NCBI GenBank assembly: GCA_004154925.1
Contig: QJNS01000165.1
Location: 112,279 to 176,278, forward strand
DNA: 64,000 bases
Reading direction: 5' to 3'
Source: Monosporascus cannonballus
Taxonomy: Eukaryota; Ascomycota; Sordariomycetes; Xylariales
Below the pieces are notes generated by a model. The model ran no database searches, was not told the DNA's origin, and saw only the letters and a list, made by a program, of their open reading frames with translations. The position numbers and the translations under genes were made by a program. Below, piece after piece: positions 32,930-45,972 of the stretch; the first letter of the stretch is position 1; every line of letters begins with the position of its first letter.

Positions 32930-35900
32930 AAAAAACCTAATTAATGGTATTATCGATACCGGAGCCGAATCGAATGTTATAGTTTTGTCGTACGTTAAAA
33001 AATATGGACTAACGATACGGCAAATACGGGTTTTTTTATGGGATTTAATTTCCAAGAGAGAACTAAATTCGAAAACGTAATTGAGGCCCCGATTTGGTTA
33101 ACCGGTTGATTATTTATTATTCCTTTTTTTGTTGTCGACGATAGCCGCGTAGCGTAATTATTGATATTGGGATTTAATTTTATGGCAAAATCGAAGATAA
33201 TATTAAATATGGACCCAGAGGTGATAGAAAAAATTTTGGAGTTCGGTCCGACAAAAATTATTATTTTTTTGATACCGGCAGGACGAGTTAGCCGTAATAT
33301 CTGTGCGGATAATTAACCTGAAAAAATATAGCCGGTAGATTTATAAGTCACTTTATTGGCGCAAATAGGCTTTATAACGAAAAAATAAAAAAACCCGTTA
33401 TAGGCCTTTATGTGTTTTCGATTAAGGAAATTTTCCTTAATTAGGACTATAAGATTATTTAGAAGGTTATAAATAATAAGTTAGATTTTGGGGATAAGAT
33501 TTTGCGATAGTTTGGTGATAAAGAATTGGTATATACGTTATACGAAATCCTATGGGAAAAGATATACGATAACGTTAGGGAAAAAAAAGGGACGGTTTAG
33601 ATTAATATTATATATAAGCCTAAGTAGAAGAAAGTGGTTCCTATCGATAATGTATTATCCGATAAATCGATATTATTTAAAAACCCAGATTAGAAAATTA
33701 AAAAATTTAAAAAAGTTATGTAAACGATTAAGGAATAAGGAGGTATTTTAAATAAATCTAATATACCATTAGCGGCATTATTTCTTAGATTTATTTCGAT
33801 ATCCCGAAAAATCCGATTAACTAACGAAAAAGCCGAGGTTTTATTTGATCAGATCGGCGACAGGTTTACCCATATAAAGAAAGCTTTTTTTAAAAAAATG
33901 TTATTCCGAAAGGAAGCTGCCTTAGGATAAGATTAGCAAAAATATGGTCGAATTAAAAACGTTATCGTATTTTCTTACGAAATCAAAATTGTTCTTTATA
34001 AAATATAGCAAGTTAAAAGCATTATGGTATTAGCTAGCATAAGAAATAAATTAATTAATATATTACGAATACGTATCGAGAAAAAAATGCTTAAATAATC
34101 GTATATTACGTACCGGAATACCTGGTTCCTTATGAAAAAAAATAGTGGTTTGCGATTAATTAATTTTGCGATAAAAATAAATGCCGTTATTTTACGGAAT
34201 GCATTTATGCCGGAAAATTACGACGAATTTTTTGCAGATTTCGTTATATATTTTTTGGTTTTTTTTATGGATTTTTTTTCTAGATATAATTAGGTTATTT
34301 TAGTTTTTATTAGCAAAGATATAATAACGTTCGTAATACCGTTAGGATTATTCCGATATATTATTATGCTTATAGGATTTATTAATTTTATGGTTTATTT
34401 TTGTTACGTAATCGGAAAGATTTTTTATAATTTAATGCCCAAAATAATGCGGTTATTCGTAAATAACGTTAGCATTAAGGGATTAAGGACGTGATATAAT
34501 AATATTAAGATTGTTCCAAGGATTCGATAATTTATTTTTAAATATATTATTAATATAAATAAAATCTTTTTTAATTGTAAATTTACCGGAGCCATAATTA
34601 GTATGCAAAAGTTTTAATGGTATTGCAAATCTGCAGTTATAGTCGGATTTCTGTACGGTACAAATGGTCGTCGACCTGATACGGCCAAAATAATAAAAAT
34701 TCTGGAGATTCGTCCTTGCAAAAACGTATCGAAAGTTAAAGCCTTTTTAAAAATTACCGTTTATTATCGGATATTTATTATATATTATGTTATTAAGGCG
34801 GAACCTTTTACCTGTTTATTTCGTAAAAATAAATTTTTTATTTAAGGCCTTAATTAAAAATATATTATGAAAACGTTTAAAAACGAATTTACGACGGCTT
34901 TAATTTTAATTATTATTAATTATAATTCCGGAATAAGAAAAATTATTATGAAAATAAATTTATACGGACAAGGTTTCGGAAATACGTTAAACCAGATAAT
35001 TAATAACGTAAAGCACTCGGCGCGTTATAAAAGTAGTACCTGGAAAAAAGCCGAGCTAAATTACGATGCTACCAAGCTGGAATATCGAGCTATTTTTAAA
35101 ATTTTAAAGCAATTCCGGAATTATATTTATGGAGTTCGGTTTACGTTGGAAATTGACGCCAAAGTGTTGGTAATATAGATTAATAATTTTATAAGCTTAT
35201 TACCCGGTATTTTATTAATTCGGTAAATTACGTAAATTAAGTTTTTTGATTTTGAAATTAAATATGTTTTTAACAAGAAAAATACGGCCGCTAATGGGTT
35301 ATTAAGAAAACCAGCCGGGTTTTTTAACGAACTGGATAATTAATAGGAGGGAAAAATCGATAACTTTATTAATATTTAATTAAACGTTATTCGGCTAAAT
35401 CTTATAACCGGAACAACCTAAATAAAAAGAAAAAAGCTTTTTATTAGAATTTAATTTAAACGGTCATAAGAATACGTAAGGTTTTTGATAACGTTAAAGT
35501 TTTTTAATCGATTAGCGGATATAACGACAAAAAAGCAAGCAGTTTTTAAAACCGAAACTTTGAAATATTTTGTTTAAGATGGTATTTTGTGGCGTAAAGC
35601 GGAGAAGCAATATAGCAATCGTAAAATTGTTAATAGCAAGCAGGAACGTTTAATAATGATTAAATAATGCTATAAAGATTGCGGTTATAAAAAACGGGAT
35701 ACGATTTACCGACGTATAGCTGTTTTATATTATTAGCGCGATATATATGGGTATGTACGGGAAATAATCCTTGCCTATATTTTATGCTAAAGAATTATTA
35801 ATTAACGTTTCGAAAAAAGTTATGGTTTTTTAAACCTTTTGGATATCGCAATTATTTAAGTTATTGACGTTTAATTTATGCTAAGTAACGACGGATATAA

Positions 35901-36700
35901 AGTTATTGTCGAAGTTTAATGTAAATTATCCGGATATTTCGAAGTTAAAACCTTGCGTATAGTTACGTTTACGGCGATCAGGAAATTCCTGGATAAGTAT
36001 ATTTTTTATTAATATAGGATTCCGGTTAAAATTAAGATTAATAAAGGTTTTGAGAATAAGGGAGAAGTTATCGAGATTTACGAAATATTTGGGATTAAAC
36101 GAAAGGTTAGAGTTGTATACGTTATTTGGTAATAAAAATTAATCGAAAAAAGGTATATCCCGATTATTAAAAAACTAATAAAAATAACGAATGGTACGGG
36201 TAAAAGATGGGTTAAGTTTTTACCCAAGATGGTGTTTGCGGATAATACTATTGTAAAAAGTTACGGTTTTAGCTTTTATAAGTTATTGTACGAACAAAAG
36301 GTGCTTTTACCGATCGAGACGGTAATACCGATATGGAGGATTATGATATAAAATCCCAATACGTTAAGGGAAAATTTGATTATATAACGGATTAAGTTAT
36401 TAAAGCGTAAAGTTAACGACGTTATTAAAATAATTAAGGTGATTATTGTATAATATCGTAAGGTTACCCGGTTTACCAATTAAAGGGATAAAAATAAAAT
36501 AAGGATTCGGTTTTTGGAAGTTAACGGTTTGGTATTGCTTTACGATATATTACGTTATATTAATATATTTAAAGGAATAAAACTAAAGTACCAATAAATA
36601 GAACTATATTTAATTAATAATTTTACTAATTAAGGTACTTACCGTTTGAAAAAAATTAATGGGATATTATTACGGGGAATTTTCCTTATTAACAAATTAA
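32930..36700 (+). pseudogene. Gypsy D pol (protease, RT-RNase H, integrase), RIP-broken
   Basis: Protease: INGIIDTGAESNVIVLSYVK near 32940-33000. Reverse transcriptase: about 34130-34560, with SGLRLINFAIKINAV, a MDFFSRYN block, and the catalytic FVDD box decayed to LFVNNVSIKG near 34455. Connection region: KVKAFLKITVYYRIFI near 34735. RNase H: the largest open piece (34867-35178) reads KAELNYDATKLEYRAIFKIL then FRNYIYGVRFTLEIDAKVLV. Integrase: about 35580-36480, with a YRRIAVLYY block, an ENKGEVIEIYEIFGIKRK segment and ADNTIVKSYGFSFYKLLYEQ. This RT variant (DFFSGYDQ / FVDDVGVKG type) is a widespread fungal Gypsy lineage distinct from elements A-C. Confidence 0.85.
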
Positions 36701-37149
36701 AATAATTTGTTAAAAATAAAAAAAATATTAAGAGCTAATTAATTTGCAAAAAAATAACTGGATAAAACTATTACTTAACGAACCCGATCGGTTGCACGAT
36801 ATTACGAACGAAACGTCAAACGGCATAAATATCGAGTTACCGGAAAATTAACAACTTAAAACTATAAAACCTGTTAAAACAAATATTAAAATTTAGATAC
36901 CGAATAAATAATTCGAAAGCTATATAATCGTAAATAACAGTAATATTTACGAAATTAATTAATAAAATAAAAGGAGAAAATTATCGCGATTATTTGCAAA
37001 GTATTAATATATAAAAAGATATGCTAATTTATATTCCACTTAATTCTTAAAACCGCTAAAATACCAGAATAACGATTTATCCGAATTTTTCGAAATATTG
37101 CGAATTTCAATTATATAACGGGGATCGGTAAACTTTTTTTCAGTTAAAC

Positions 37150-38510
37150 GTTAAAAAAAATTTCCATTAAATTCGTAGAAAACCTTGCAATTTAATTTAT
37201 AGATATTTAATTTGATTTGCAATCTTTTTATAAAACGCGTTCGGAAATTTTCGAACTGATTATCTTTAAATATATAATTATGTTTATCGATCGACCCGAT
37301 ACAATTATTATAAGCATTTTCTGCGAAATCAAAAAACGATATATATCCGAAAAATGGAAATATTCTGCGGTTTTTAAACGATTCGGAAATATAATAACAT
37401 TTTTTATACAGCTTGCAAAGCATTAAATTAGGTACTTCAAAAGTTTAAATAAAAAGCTTATTAACGTATCGAAAGTCCTTAACAAAATGTATTATAAGTT
37501 AACTTAACGGACCGGCACGAATAACCTTGACGAATACGGTTTTTATTCCGGGCTTACTTTTGGAAAGCAATACGTTAATAATCGGCAACTGGGCGTTAGC
37601 AGTTTCCCAAAAATTAATACCGGTAATTCGCCATTTTAAGAACCGATTTGTAACAGGACCGGAAATAAACGAAATAAATATTATTTTAAGTATCTTTTAT
37701 TAATCAGTATAGGACAGGTTACGATAAAAAATGGCTTATCTCGAAATACTTGAAAGTAACATAAATAATAATCGCGTTTTCGTTCCAGATATCGACTATA
37801 TATTGAATTATGGAAAAAGGATATTAACGGAAGTCTGATCTGCTAACGCTAGTAAATGGACCAGGGAGTCGGTTAATAATTCTAGGACCGGGAGGAATCG
37901 ATAAAATTAAGGATAAAGAAGATTTTCTAGTACCAATACTAGGTACTGGTATCATTAATCGGTAGCTCCCAAAGAACTGCTCGACGGTACCTAAAATTAG
38001 GGAAGTTGCTGGATCACCCTCGATAGACTGCTGTACTTTCTGCTAAGGATAATAAGGTCTGGGAAGGAATGGATTATCCATAACTGGAATTGCAGAAAAA
38101 AAGAAATCATCACCTTTAGTAACATTACGGAATCGATACCCAAAAAAAGGATACAACTCAGATATGGAAGTTTAATGGTACATGGGATTTTGGCTCTTAT
38201 GAATATCAGATGGGTTAATCGGAGGCTCACTGCTGCGTTAAAGCTAAGGAGCCAAAAATTTGTCTACCTTGCGAATGGAGGGTTTAGCGAATATGGGGTG
38301 CTATGAAGCTTCGAAAACACGACGACGATATGCCGATAGACGATCGAGGTCTTGGAGATTTTGATCATACCTAACCTGATCGCTCCTAACAGCATTGGAA
38401 ACATCATTCCCAATTGACGAATGGCTTATCTGCCCAACCGGTTCCTCGGGATCCACATTAGCACGAGAACCCTGATGCTTGGAAGGTTCTGACGGTTTGG
38501 GAGTACCCAT
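37150..38510 (-). pseudogene. Gypsy D antisense extra ORF (unknown function), RIP-broken
   Basis: Starting at MGTPKPSEPSKHQG (38510; an alternative start is 38654), the minus frame continues far past its first stop at 38301. The stops met down to about 37740 are CAG/CAA/CGA-type RIP products, and the text between them stays protein-like (for example RFRNVTKGDDFFFSAIPVMD near 38120). Around 37740-37690 the coding-like frame shifts by one register (an indel or an intron) and continues through WRITGINFWETANAQLPII to about 37151. The estimated original length is 430-460 aa. The N-terminus is polar and disordered. I recognise no family. It is opposite to pol and divergent from the plus-strand extra ORF. 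Confidence 0.5.
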
Positions 38511-38715
38511 GATGAACTGATCAGAAGTGCTGAAATAAAGGAAGGATGTAGGCAGATGCAATTGTCGATGTACGTGGATGGGTGATAAAATAGTGTTGAT
38601 AAAGAAGAAATGGAGGACTGTGGTGGTTAAAGCTTGAAAAGATCCCATACCCATTCACCTGCACCTGCACCACGATTCCCTATCTACGATACACCCAGAT
38701 CACATCATATACATC
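38511..38715. promoter_or_regulatory. spacer between the two divergent extra ORFs of Gypsy D
   Basis: A 205-bp, little-mutated segment separates the two start codons. The right side has a pyrimidine/CATCATATACATC leader running into the ATG at 38716. A bidirectional promoter is inferred from the arrangement. No specific box is certain. Confidence 0.35.
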
Positions 38716-40205
38716 ATGGCATCGGCGTCGTCGAAAAAGCAATCCAAGAAACCAGCTCAGACTGCTCCTGAATTAGACCCCAAGAAAATAAATCAATCTA
38801 GGTCTGGTAAGCTGAGCGAGACTGCGAGTGTCAAGGTTCTGGGTACGGCGGAATTTGAGGAAGTATTGAGAAAGTTACATAGCGGTACTTTACCTTTCGT
38901 TCCCATGTTCCGTTCTGGTCGAACAGTTAACTTTAATCGATCAATACCTGTTGCCCCATATGATTAAGGGGGAGGTTACCTTTGGGATCATTTTGAAGTA
39001 CCACCAGATTTCGAAAATAATCCGGACTTATGGCATAATGCCGTAGTTGCGCCGTTCTGGAAAACCATTATGCTTATTGCCAACAAGAAATATCTCCAAT
39101 CAGAAAATATTACTGCACTAATACACGTATTTTCGCGCGGGGCCATAGAAAATAAACTGGTATGTATTCCCGAAACCGGTCGTTTTATTACCCAAGGATG
39201 TTATACGCTATTAGATGAAAAAACTAAGGCTACCATCCGCGATTCGAACTTTGATTACGTCTAAACGATAATCCACGATATTATTCGTATTAATAAAATT
39301 ACGGAATATGGACATTAAATTAGCCTTTTACATATACGATTAAAACGTACCCTTATAGTATTCGATAGTACCCTTTTAAATGATTAAATTAGGAAAATGT
39401 TAAGACTTTACCGACAAGGATAGAAGCAAGCTGGTTTCGACAATTTATCTGTACGTATGGGTAAAGCCAGGACCCCTAGATAATATCTTGGCTGGATGTG
39501 TGGCATTTAAGTAACTTATTTATTTTATCTTATTATGCGGGAACCCAGTTTATAGGGAATTGGAAAACCGACTTTGGACAAGAAAAAATAATTGCTCGAA
39601 ATTATGGAAAAGGTAATCAGGACGTATCTTAATTTAAATAACAAAAATTAGAACAAAAACGTACTTAAAGGATTTTGGCCTGGTAAACGTTCATTACCTA
39701 TTTTTAAAAAATTCCCGGATTTTCCTTTATTTTCTAATCAAAACGTTTGTATATCTCGTTAAACCCGAAACGGTCCTAAGCTAATAAACAGATTATATAG
39801 GAATATCAAAGCGGAATATATACCTCGCCCGTTAATTGAAAATTAACGTACCCAAACCATATTAGCGGGAACTTACAAAACCCCATACCAATAAATGGGA
39901 GACATATATCAGACTGCTGGAAAACGACCGGAACCCTACTTTGTCCCAGAATGGCCAGGTTAGAAAAAATACAAGGCGTTAATTAGCAATTAATAATCGG
40001 AAAATAAAACACAGAAGAACAGGGAGAAAGCCCTTTAACGTAAGAAGTTAGCCAGAAAACAAAGTCGGAATTTTAAATTAAGAATGTTAGAAAATATATT
40101 ACATCGAAGGAAAAAAGATTAATCAGTAAGGATATAAATATAGTATGCTTATTATAACGTTAAGTTATCGTTATTTTTTACAAAAAAACAGGGACGTTTT
40201 TTATT
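38716..40205 (+). pseudogene. Gypsy D sense extra ORF downstream of integrase, RIP-broken
   Basis: The start reads MASASSKKQSKKPAQ, and the first 83 codons are intact. The same frame then stays protein-like for about 500 codons up to the right LTR, interrupted only by TAA/TAG stops that single C->T or G->A changes explain (first at 38965-38967). Open segments include 39070-39264. The N-terminus is Lys/Ser-rich and followed by a compact region (WDHFEVPPDFENNPDLWHN, 38986-39042). The C-terminal part is Lys/Arg-rich. It occupies the position where envelope-like third ORFs sit in some Gypsy elements, but I see no signal peptide or transmembrane segment and make no such claim. Confidence 0.55.
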
Positions 40206-40220
40206 ATAAGAAAAAAGGCT

Positions 40221-40511
40221 TGAAATAAGATAAGGTGTTATACCTATAATCGGTTTCGACTGATCAGAAAGTCTGGGTCTCGTATGTATATTAAAAAGTT
40301 CTTTTTCGTCTCGGGTTCAACCCCTTAGATATCATCTTCGACCATCCATAACTATCATTACTTATCATGTTTTCCCACCATTCCGGTTATCGAGATTCAA
40401 CACCAACAATATAATCGGCTTAAGTTCTCTATCTCGATATTCCCTTTCCGTATCGTAACCTAACTTATTCACCCGTATTAATCAAGACCAAATCTTCCCG
40501 ACCCCAATTCA
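40221..40511 (+). repeat. 3' LTR of Gypsy D (291 bp)
   Basis: It is the less mutated LTR, starting TGAAATAAGATAAGG and ending CCCCAATTCA. The TTAT duplication follows. Confidence 0.85.
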
Positions 40512-43500
40512 TTATTATACTATTTAATAAATAAATTTTTTTTATTAACAGATTTCCTGTTAATATTATATTTAACCGAATTAAAAAATAATAATTCCGT
40601 TAATGTATTAATATTTTAATTTTTTTAAAGGAATTAAACGTTTTAATTTTATTATCTTATAAAAACTTTATATTTTTGTTATAAAATTAAATATAAAATT
40701 TATAAAATTTATTTAATTTCGGGAAAACATATTTATTATACGGAATATTTTGGTTTTTATAATTTTTTCGGTTTATTCGAGTTTAAATATTAAAAGTTAT
40801 TAAACGAAAAAACCGTTTTAAATGGAAAAAAAGTAAATAAAGGAAGCTTTTCATACCGTTGTTAATAAATTAAATTATTTTTAAAAATTAAAAAAAGATT
40901 CGTGATTAAAATATTAAAATATTTTATTATAATATTTAAAATATAAAAATAATAAAAAAATAAAATGTTTAAAAAAAATAACGTAAATTAAAGATTTATT
41001 TTTAACGTTTCTGGTATTCTTAATAAAAACCTTTTAATAATTATTAAAGTTTTGTAAAATTTTTAACGAATTTTTAAATATTTTTTAATTTCAAGTTATT
41101 TTTTTATTTAATTAAATATTTTTTTCCGTTTAGTATTAAATATTTTTTTTATTTTTTATTTTATTTTATACGGATTTAAATTATATTTGTTATTAACTTT
41201 AATAAGAAAATATAAAAAATTAAATAAAGTTTAACTTTAAAAGGTAATTTTAATTAATAATTATTTTTTCAAATTTTTTTATAATTTTATATAGTTCGAT
41301 ATATTTAAAATTAAGTTTTTTATTAAGGCGTTTTATTTAAATGTTTTTAGTAATTAAATAAATTATTTTTTTAAAAAAAAGATAATTTTTTTAATTTTTT
41401 TAAATTATAATATTTTTATATTTAAATACGTACAAATTTAAATTTTATTTTTAATTGCGTATATAATTTTTTGGAATTATTTTAATATAAACACTATTTT
41501 AATATTAATTAATAGTATAAGTTCATTAAATTATTAATAACATTTTATTTTAATTATTTTATTTATAATTAATATAATACCGTAAATAAATTTCGAATAT
41601 TAATTAATTTTTTTCGTTTAATTATTTCATTAAATTTAAAAACGTTTAAAAGTTTATAATTTAATTTTAATTATGTTATAAAATTTTATTAAAATTTTAA
41701 AATAAATATAATATTTTTATCCGATACGATTTTTATTAAAAATCCGTATATATTAATAAAATATTTAAAAAAAACGTAAGTAAATTATTTTACGTTTATG
41801 TTTTTATTAAACAATAAAAAATAAAAAGATTTTATAAATTAATTTACGATTACAAAAATATTATTTTAATATATATCCGTTATTAAGTTTTTTAGTAAAA
41901 ATAATTTAATAATAAAATCGAAAATAATTAAATTTTATAATTATTTTATAATTATTTTATAATTAATAATAATTATAATTTTTATATAATATATAATACA
42001 GTATTTTAACTTTGTTATATAAGTTATATTATTGTAAAATTTTTTATATTATTATTTTTATTTTCGAAAAATAATATATATATTCTAACTGTTTTATAAT
42101 TTTATATATTTAGAGATATTTATATAATTAATATTTATATATTTCGTATATTGATTTTTTTAATATCTTTTTAAAATTAAAATTTTATCGGTTATTTTAA
42201 CTTTTAATAAAGTATCGTTATATTATTAAATTTTTTTATGTAAATTAAAAGTTATTTTTTTAATTATCGTAATTTGTTATAGTTTTATATATATATTTTT
42301 TTTCGTTAATTCGAATATTCAATAAAAAATTTAATTTTTTTTATATTTGATTAATTATTAAGTACGTTTCTTTTATTATTTTTTATTTTTTTTAAAAAAT
42401 AATATCGAAATTTTTTAAATACCTTAATAATAATTAAAAATTTTTTATTAAATATAACGTAATTTAATTTAGCTTTTTTTAATTTATAAAAATAAAAAAT
42501 AATAAAATATAAATTATTTTAATTATTTCGATATTAAATTATTACGTTTAATATATAATCCGAAATATTAATTTTTAATTTAATAAGGCGGTTTAAATTA
42601 TATATAATTAATATTAATTTATCAATCATTATATTTTAATTTATTAAAAAATTTGTTTTATTTATTTATTAAAAATTGTTTTTTGAATAAAATTAAATAA
42701 AAATAATAATAATTTTATGAAAATTTCAAATAAACATTTTATAATAATTAATAAATTTAAAGAAATTTTAAAATTTTATAATAATAATAAATATTTTTTA
42801 ATTTTTAATTGTTATAATCTTTCTAAAATTTATTTTAATAAATTTTAAAATATTAATATTTTTTAAATAAAATATTTTTTATTTATAAAAAAAGTTTTTT
42901 TACGTTAATTAATAAATTAATATTTTATAATATTTAAAAAAATTTTATAAACGTATTTTTCGTATTACTTTTTTAAAATAAAATAAATAAAAATATTATT
43001 TAGGTAATAAATAATAAAAATATTTAAATATTTACAAAATACATAATTAATTATACGTTAAAAAATTACGGATATATTAATAAATCCAAATAAAATTATT
43101 AAATATTTAAACAATTTATATTTAATGTTAAAAACTATTTTTTATTTATTTTCGGGTTTAATATATATTAAATTATACCCGTTTTATAAGTTTAATGTAA
43201 TAAATTATTTAATTTCTTATAACCAGTTTTTTATTTCGGTAATTAAAGGTAATAAAATATAATTTTTAACCGTAACGTTATTAAGTTATTTATAATTAAT
43301 AATTAAAAGTTATTTTTTATTTTTTTTAAAAAAAAATAAATAATTTAAAATATTATATATATTTTTTACGTAATTTATTTTTAAAGTATTTTTATAATAT
43401 ATATCATTTTTGTTCGTTAAAGTTATAAATATAATAAAAGCCCGTAATTTTACAGCTTTTAAAAATTATTTTATAATTTTATTCGTTATATTTTAATAAT

Positions 43501-45972
43501 TTTATTTCGATTTATTTTTTAAATAATTATTTATATTTATAATATTAAAATAATATTTTTATTAAATTTATTATTTTTAAAAATTATTATTATAAATTTT
43601 CGTTTATTTTATATAATTATATTTTTATAATAATAAAAATATATTATATATATTTATTACGTTCTTTTTATTATTTATATTTTATTTTTTTAAATAATAA
43701 AATATTTGTTAACGTTCCATACCCATAAGCGCCACATATTTATAAGCGCAACACTTTTTGGCACCTCGCAACAATTAATCTAAATAATTTAACCATAACA
43801 TATCTAATTAATTCAAATTAACCGTATTCTTTTTCGCTAACCGCATTAATAGCTTTTTAACGAGTGCACGCATTATATCAAGGCTTGCCGCGGACGCCAT
43901 ATTGCCATTCCTTCCTCCCAACAGTCTTGCGACCGATACCTTTAGCAGCTATTAACAGTATTCTTTTACCACCACCCCCTTTGTCGACCAAAAGAACTTG
44001 TTTATCCCGTATAGTAAGTATTTTTCTTTATTAAAAACGTTTGTTTTAATAATTTTAAATGCGTAGGATCGAATTGTTGGTGCGACAAGTCCTACAATAC
44101 CGCGACACGCCTTACGACGCGCCCCAGAACGTACCCCATAACAAGCCCTATAGCCTTGCCCTACAGCCTTGCAACGCGCTTTGCAACAAAGCCCTATAGC
44201 CTTCCGATGCGACGTATTTTGCGAATTTCTTTTACGTATTAAAAGCGGACAAGAAATATTTACGTATATGGGTTAAGAACTTGGCTGGTAATTATTTTCC
44301 TATTGGTCGGCTTTAGTTCTTGCGAAATGAGGGCAACATTAGCTGGGACGCGTTAAGGAATGGTCGGTCGCAGGCGGGTTAGAAGGAAAGAATGGCAATA
44401 TGGCGTCCGCGGCAAGCCTTGATATAATACGTACACTCGTTAAAAAGCTGTTAATGCGGTTAGCGAAAGAGAATACGGTTAATTTAAATTAATTAGATAT
44501 ATTATGGTTAAGTTATTTGGATTAATTATTACGAAATGCCAAAAAATGTTGCGCTTATAGGTATATAATGCTTATGGATATAGGACGTTATATTTATTTA
44601 ATATATTTATTTTATTTAAATTTTATAATTATAATATTTTTTATAATATAAAAAATTATATTTAAAATATTTTTTATTTTTTAATTAATTATTTCGAACG
44701 ATAAAAATATTAATAATATTTTAAATAATTATAATACGAAATTATCTTTATTATTATTAATTTTTAATATTATTTTCCGTTTAATTTTAAAAATCGAACC
44801 TATAATAACATATACGGGTAATTTATCGTTAAATATAATTTTATTATTTTTTATATTTAAAATAATAAATCTTTTTATATTAAATCGTATAAAATTTATT
44901 ATATTAATTAAAGTTTTTTAAAATAAAGTTTTATTTTAATTTTAATAATTTTTAATTTATTTATTTAATTTTAATTATTTATATTTTTTTTATTTTTTAT
45001 AATCGTATAGTTATTAGATAATAGTAAATTTTGTTATATTATTACGTTATTATTTGGCCGTTATTTAAAAAAATATTTTAATTTTTTTAGATTTCGGGTA
45101 AAAAAACATAATTATCTTTTATTCCGATTATTTTAAATATTTTAACGTTATTATTATTAAATTTTTATAATTATTTTTTTAAAATTAAAGTTTAATTTTT
45201 TTATTATTATTTTTAAAAAAATTTATATTAATTTTAAAAAATTCGAATTTAAAAATAACCCGTTTTTATTATTTATATTATAATTTATATTATTAATTAT
45301 TAATTTCTATTATTTTTATAATATATATTGTAAAGGTAATAAATTATATTAATTTATTAATTTTATTTTTAACGTTATTTTTTAATTTTTTATAAGAATA
45401 TTTATTAAATTATTATAGTTATTATTTACTTATCCCGCTTTAAATGTAAAATTTTTGAAAATAATTATATATTTAAATGTTAATTCTTTTTATTTTAAAT
45501 CGAAAATATTTTATATTATTTTTCGTTTTTTATCCGGGTTACCGAAATTAATTTTAAATTTATTTTCGAAATTAACGTCATAAATAAAAAAAATTTTAAT
45601 TAATTTTTTTAATTCGATTTTCCGGTTTTTAAATAATTACCTATAATAAATTTAAATTAATTTAAAACATTTTTTTAAAAAAATAGTATAATCGTAAAAA
45701 TTTTATTATTTTGGTTATTAATTTTTTAAAATTTGAAATAAATATAAATTTAAATAAAAAATTTTAAATATTACCAGTATTATTATAAAGTTCCGTTTTT
45801 TTAAATTTAATTTTAATATTAATAATAAAAATTTCCATTTAATTTTTAAAACGATTTTTAAATTTTTTAGTTTTATTTTTAAATTATTAAATAATAAATT
45901 AAAATTTTAATATATTAACGGTATAACGTATTATTTAAAATTAACGGTATTATTAAATAAAAATTTATAACG
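40512..45972 (-). pseudogene. Gypsy C internal region, gag-pol almost erased by RIP
   Basis: Extremely AT-rich. Homology to Gypsy B is still visible in order. The RT block corresponding to 20830-20870 occurs at about 43005-43055 and reads ILCKYLNIFIIYYL on the minus strand. The integrase and LTR-proximal parts align by block. No frame above a few dozen codons survives. The stretch is interrupted by the element at 43712-44588. Confidence 0.75.
43712..44588. mobile_element. DNA element with about 220-bp terminal inverted repeats, TA-flanked (877 bp)
   Basis: The left arm starts ACGTTCCATACCCATAAGCG. The right arm, read on the minus strand, starts ACGTCCTATATCCATAAGCA. Homology continues for about 220 bp, including the undamaged GGCTTGCCGCGGACGCCATA (43883-43902 and its inverse near 44407-44426). 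TA lies on both outer sides (43710-43711, 44589-44590). The centre (43935-44370) is moderately GC-rich without a transposase frame, so it is non-autonomous. It stands out as a GC island in the most AT-rich part of the window. Confidence 0.75.

Larger units (their letters stand above)
28979..40511 (+). mobile_element. Gypsy D: 11.5-kb LTR retrotransposon with extra ORFs
   Basis: It has 291-bp LTRs at 28979-29269 and 40221-40511, beginning TGAA and ending AATTCA/AATTTA. TTAT flanks both sides (28975-28978, 40512-40515). After the left LTR comes TTTGGCTGTTAAGG, a plausible primer-binding site (TGG start). Before the right LTR lies a purine tract (AAGAAAAAAGG). The order is gag, protease, RT/RNase H, integrase, then two additional divergent frames (minus 37150-38510, plus 38716-40205). 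It lies inside Gypsy C and is less RIP-damaged than its host, mainly in the 3' third. Confidence 0.88.
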
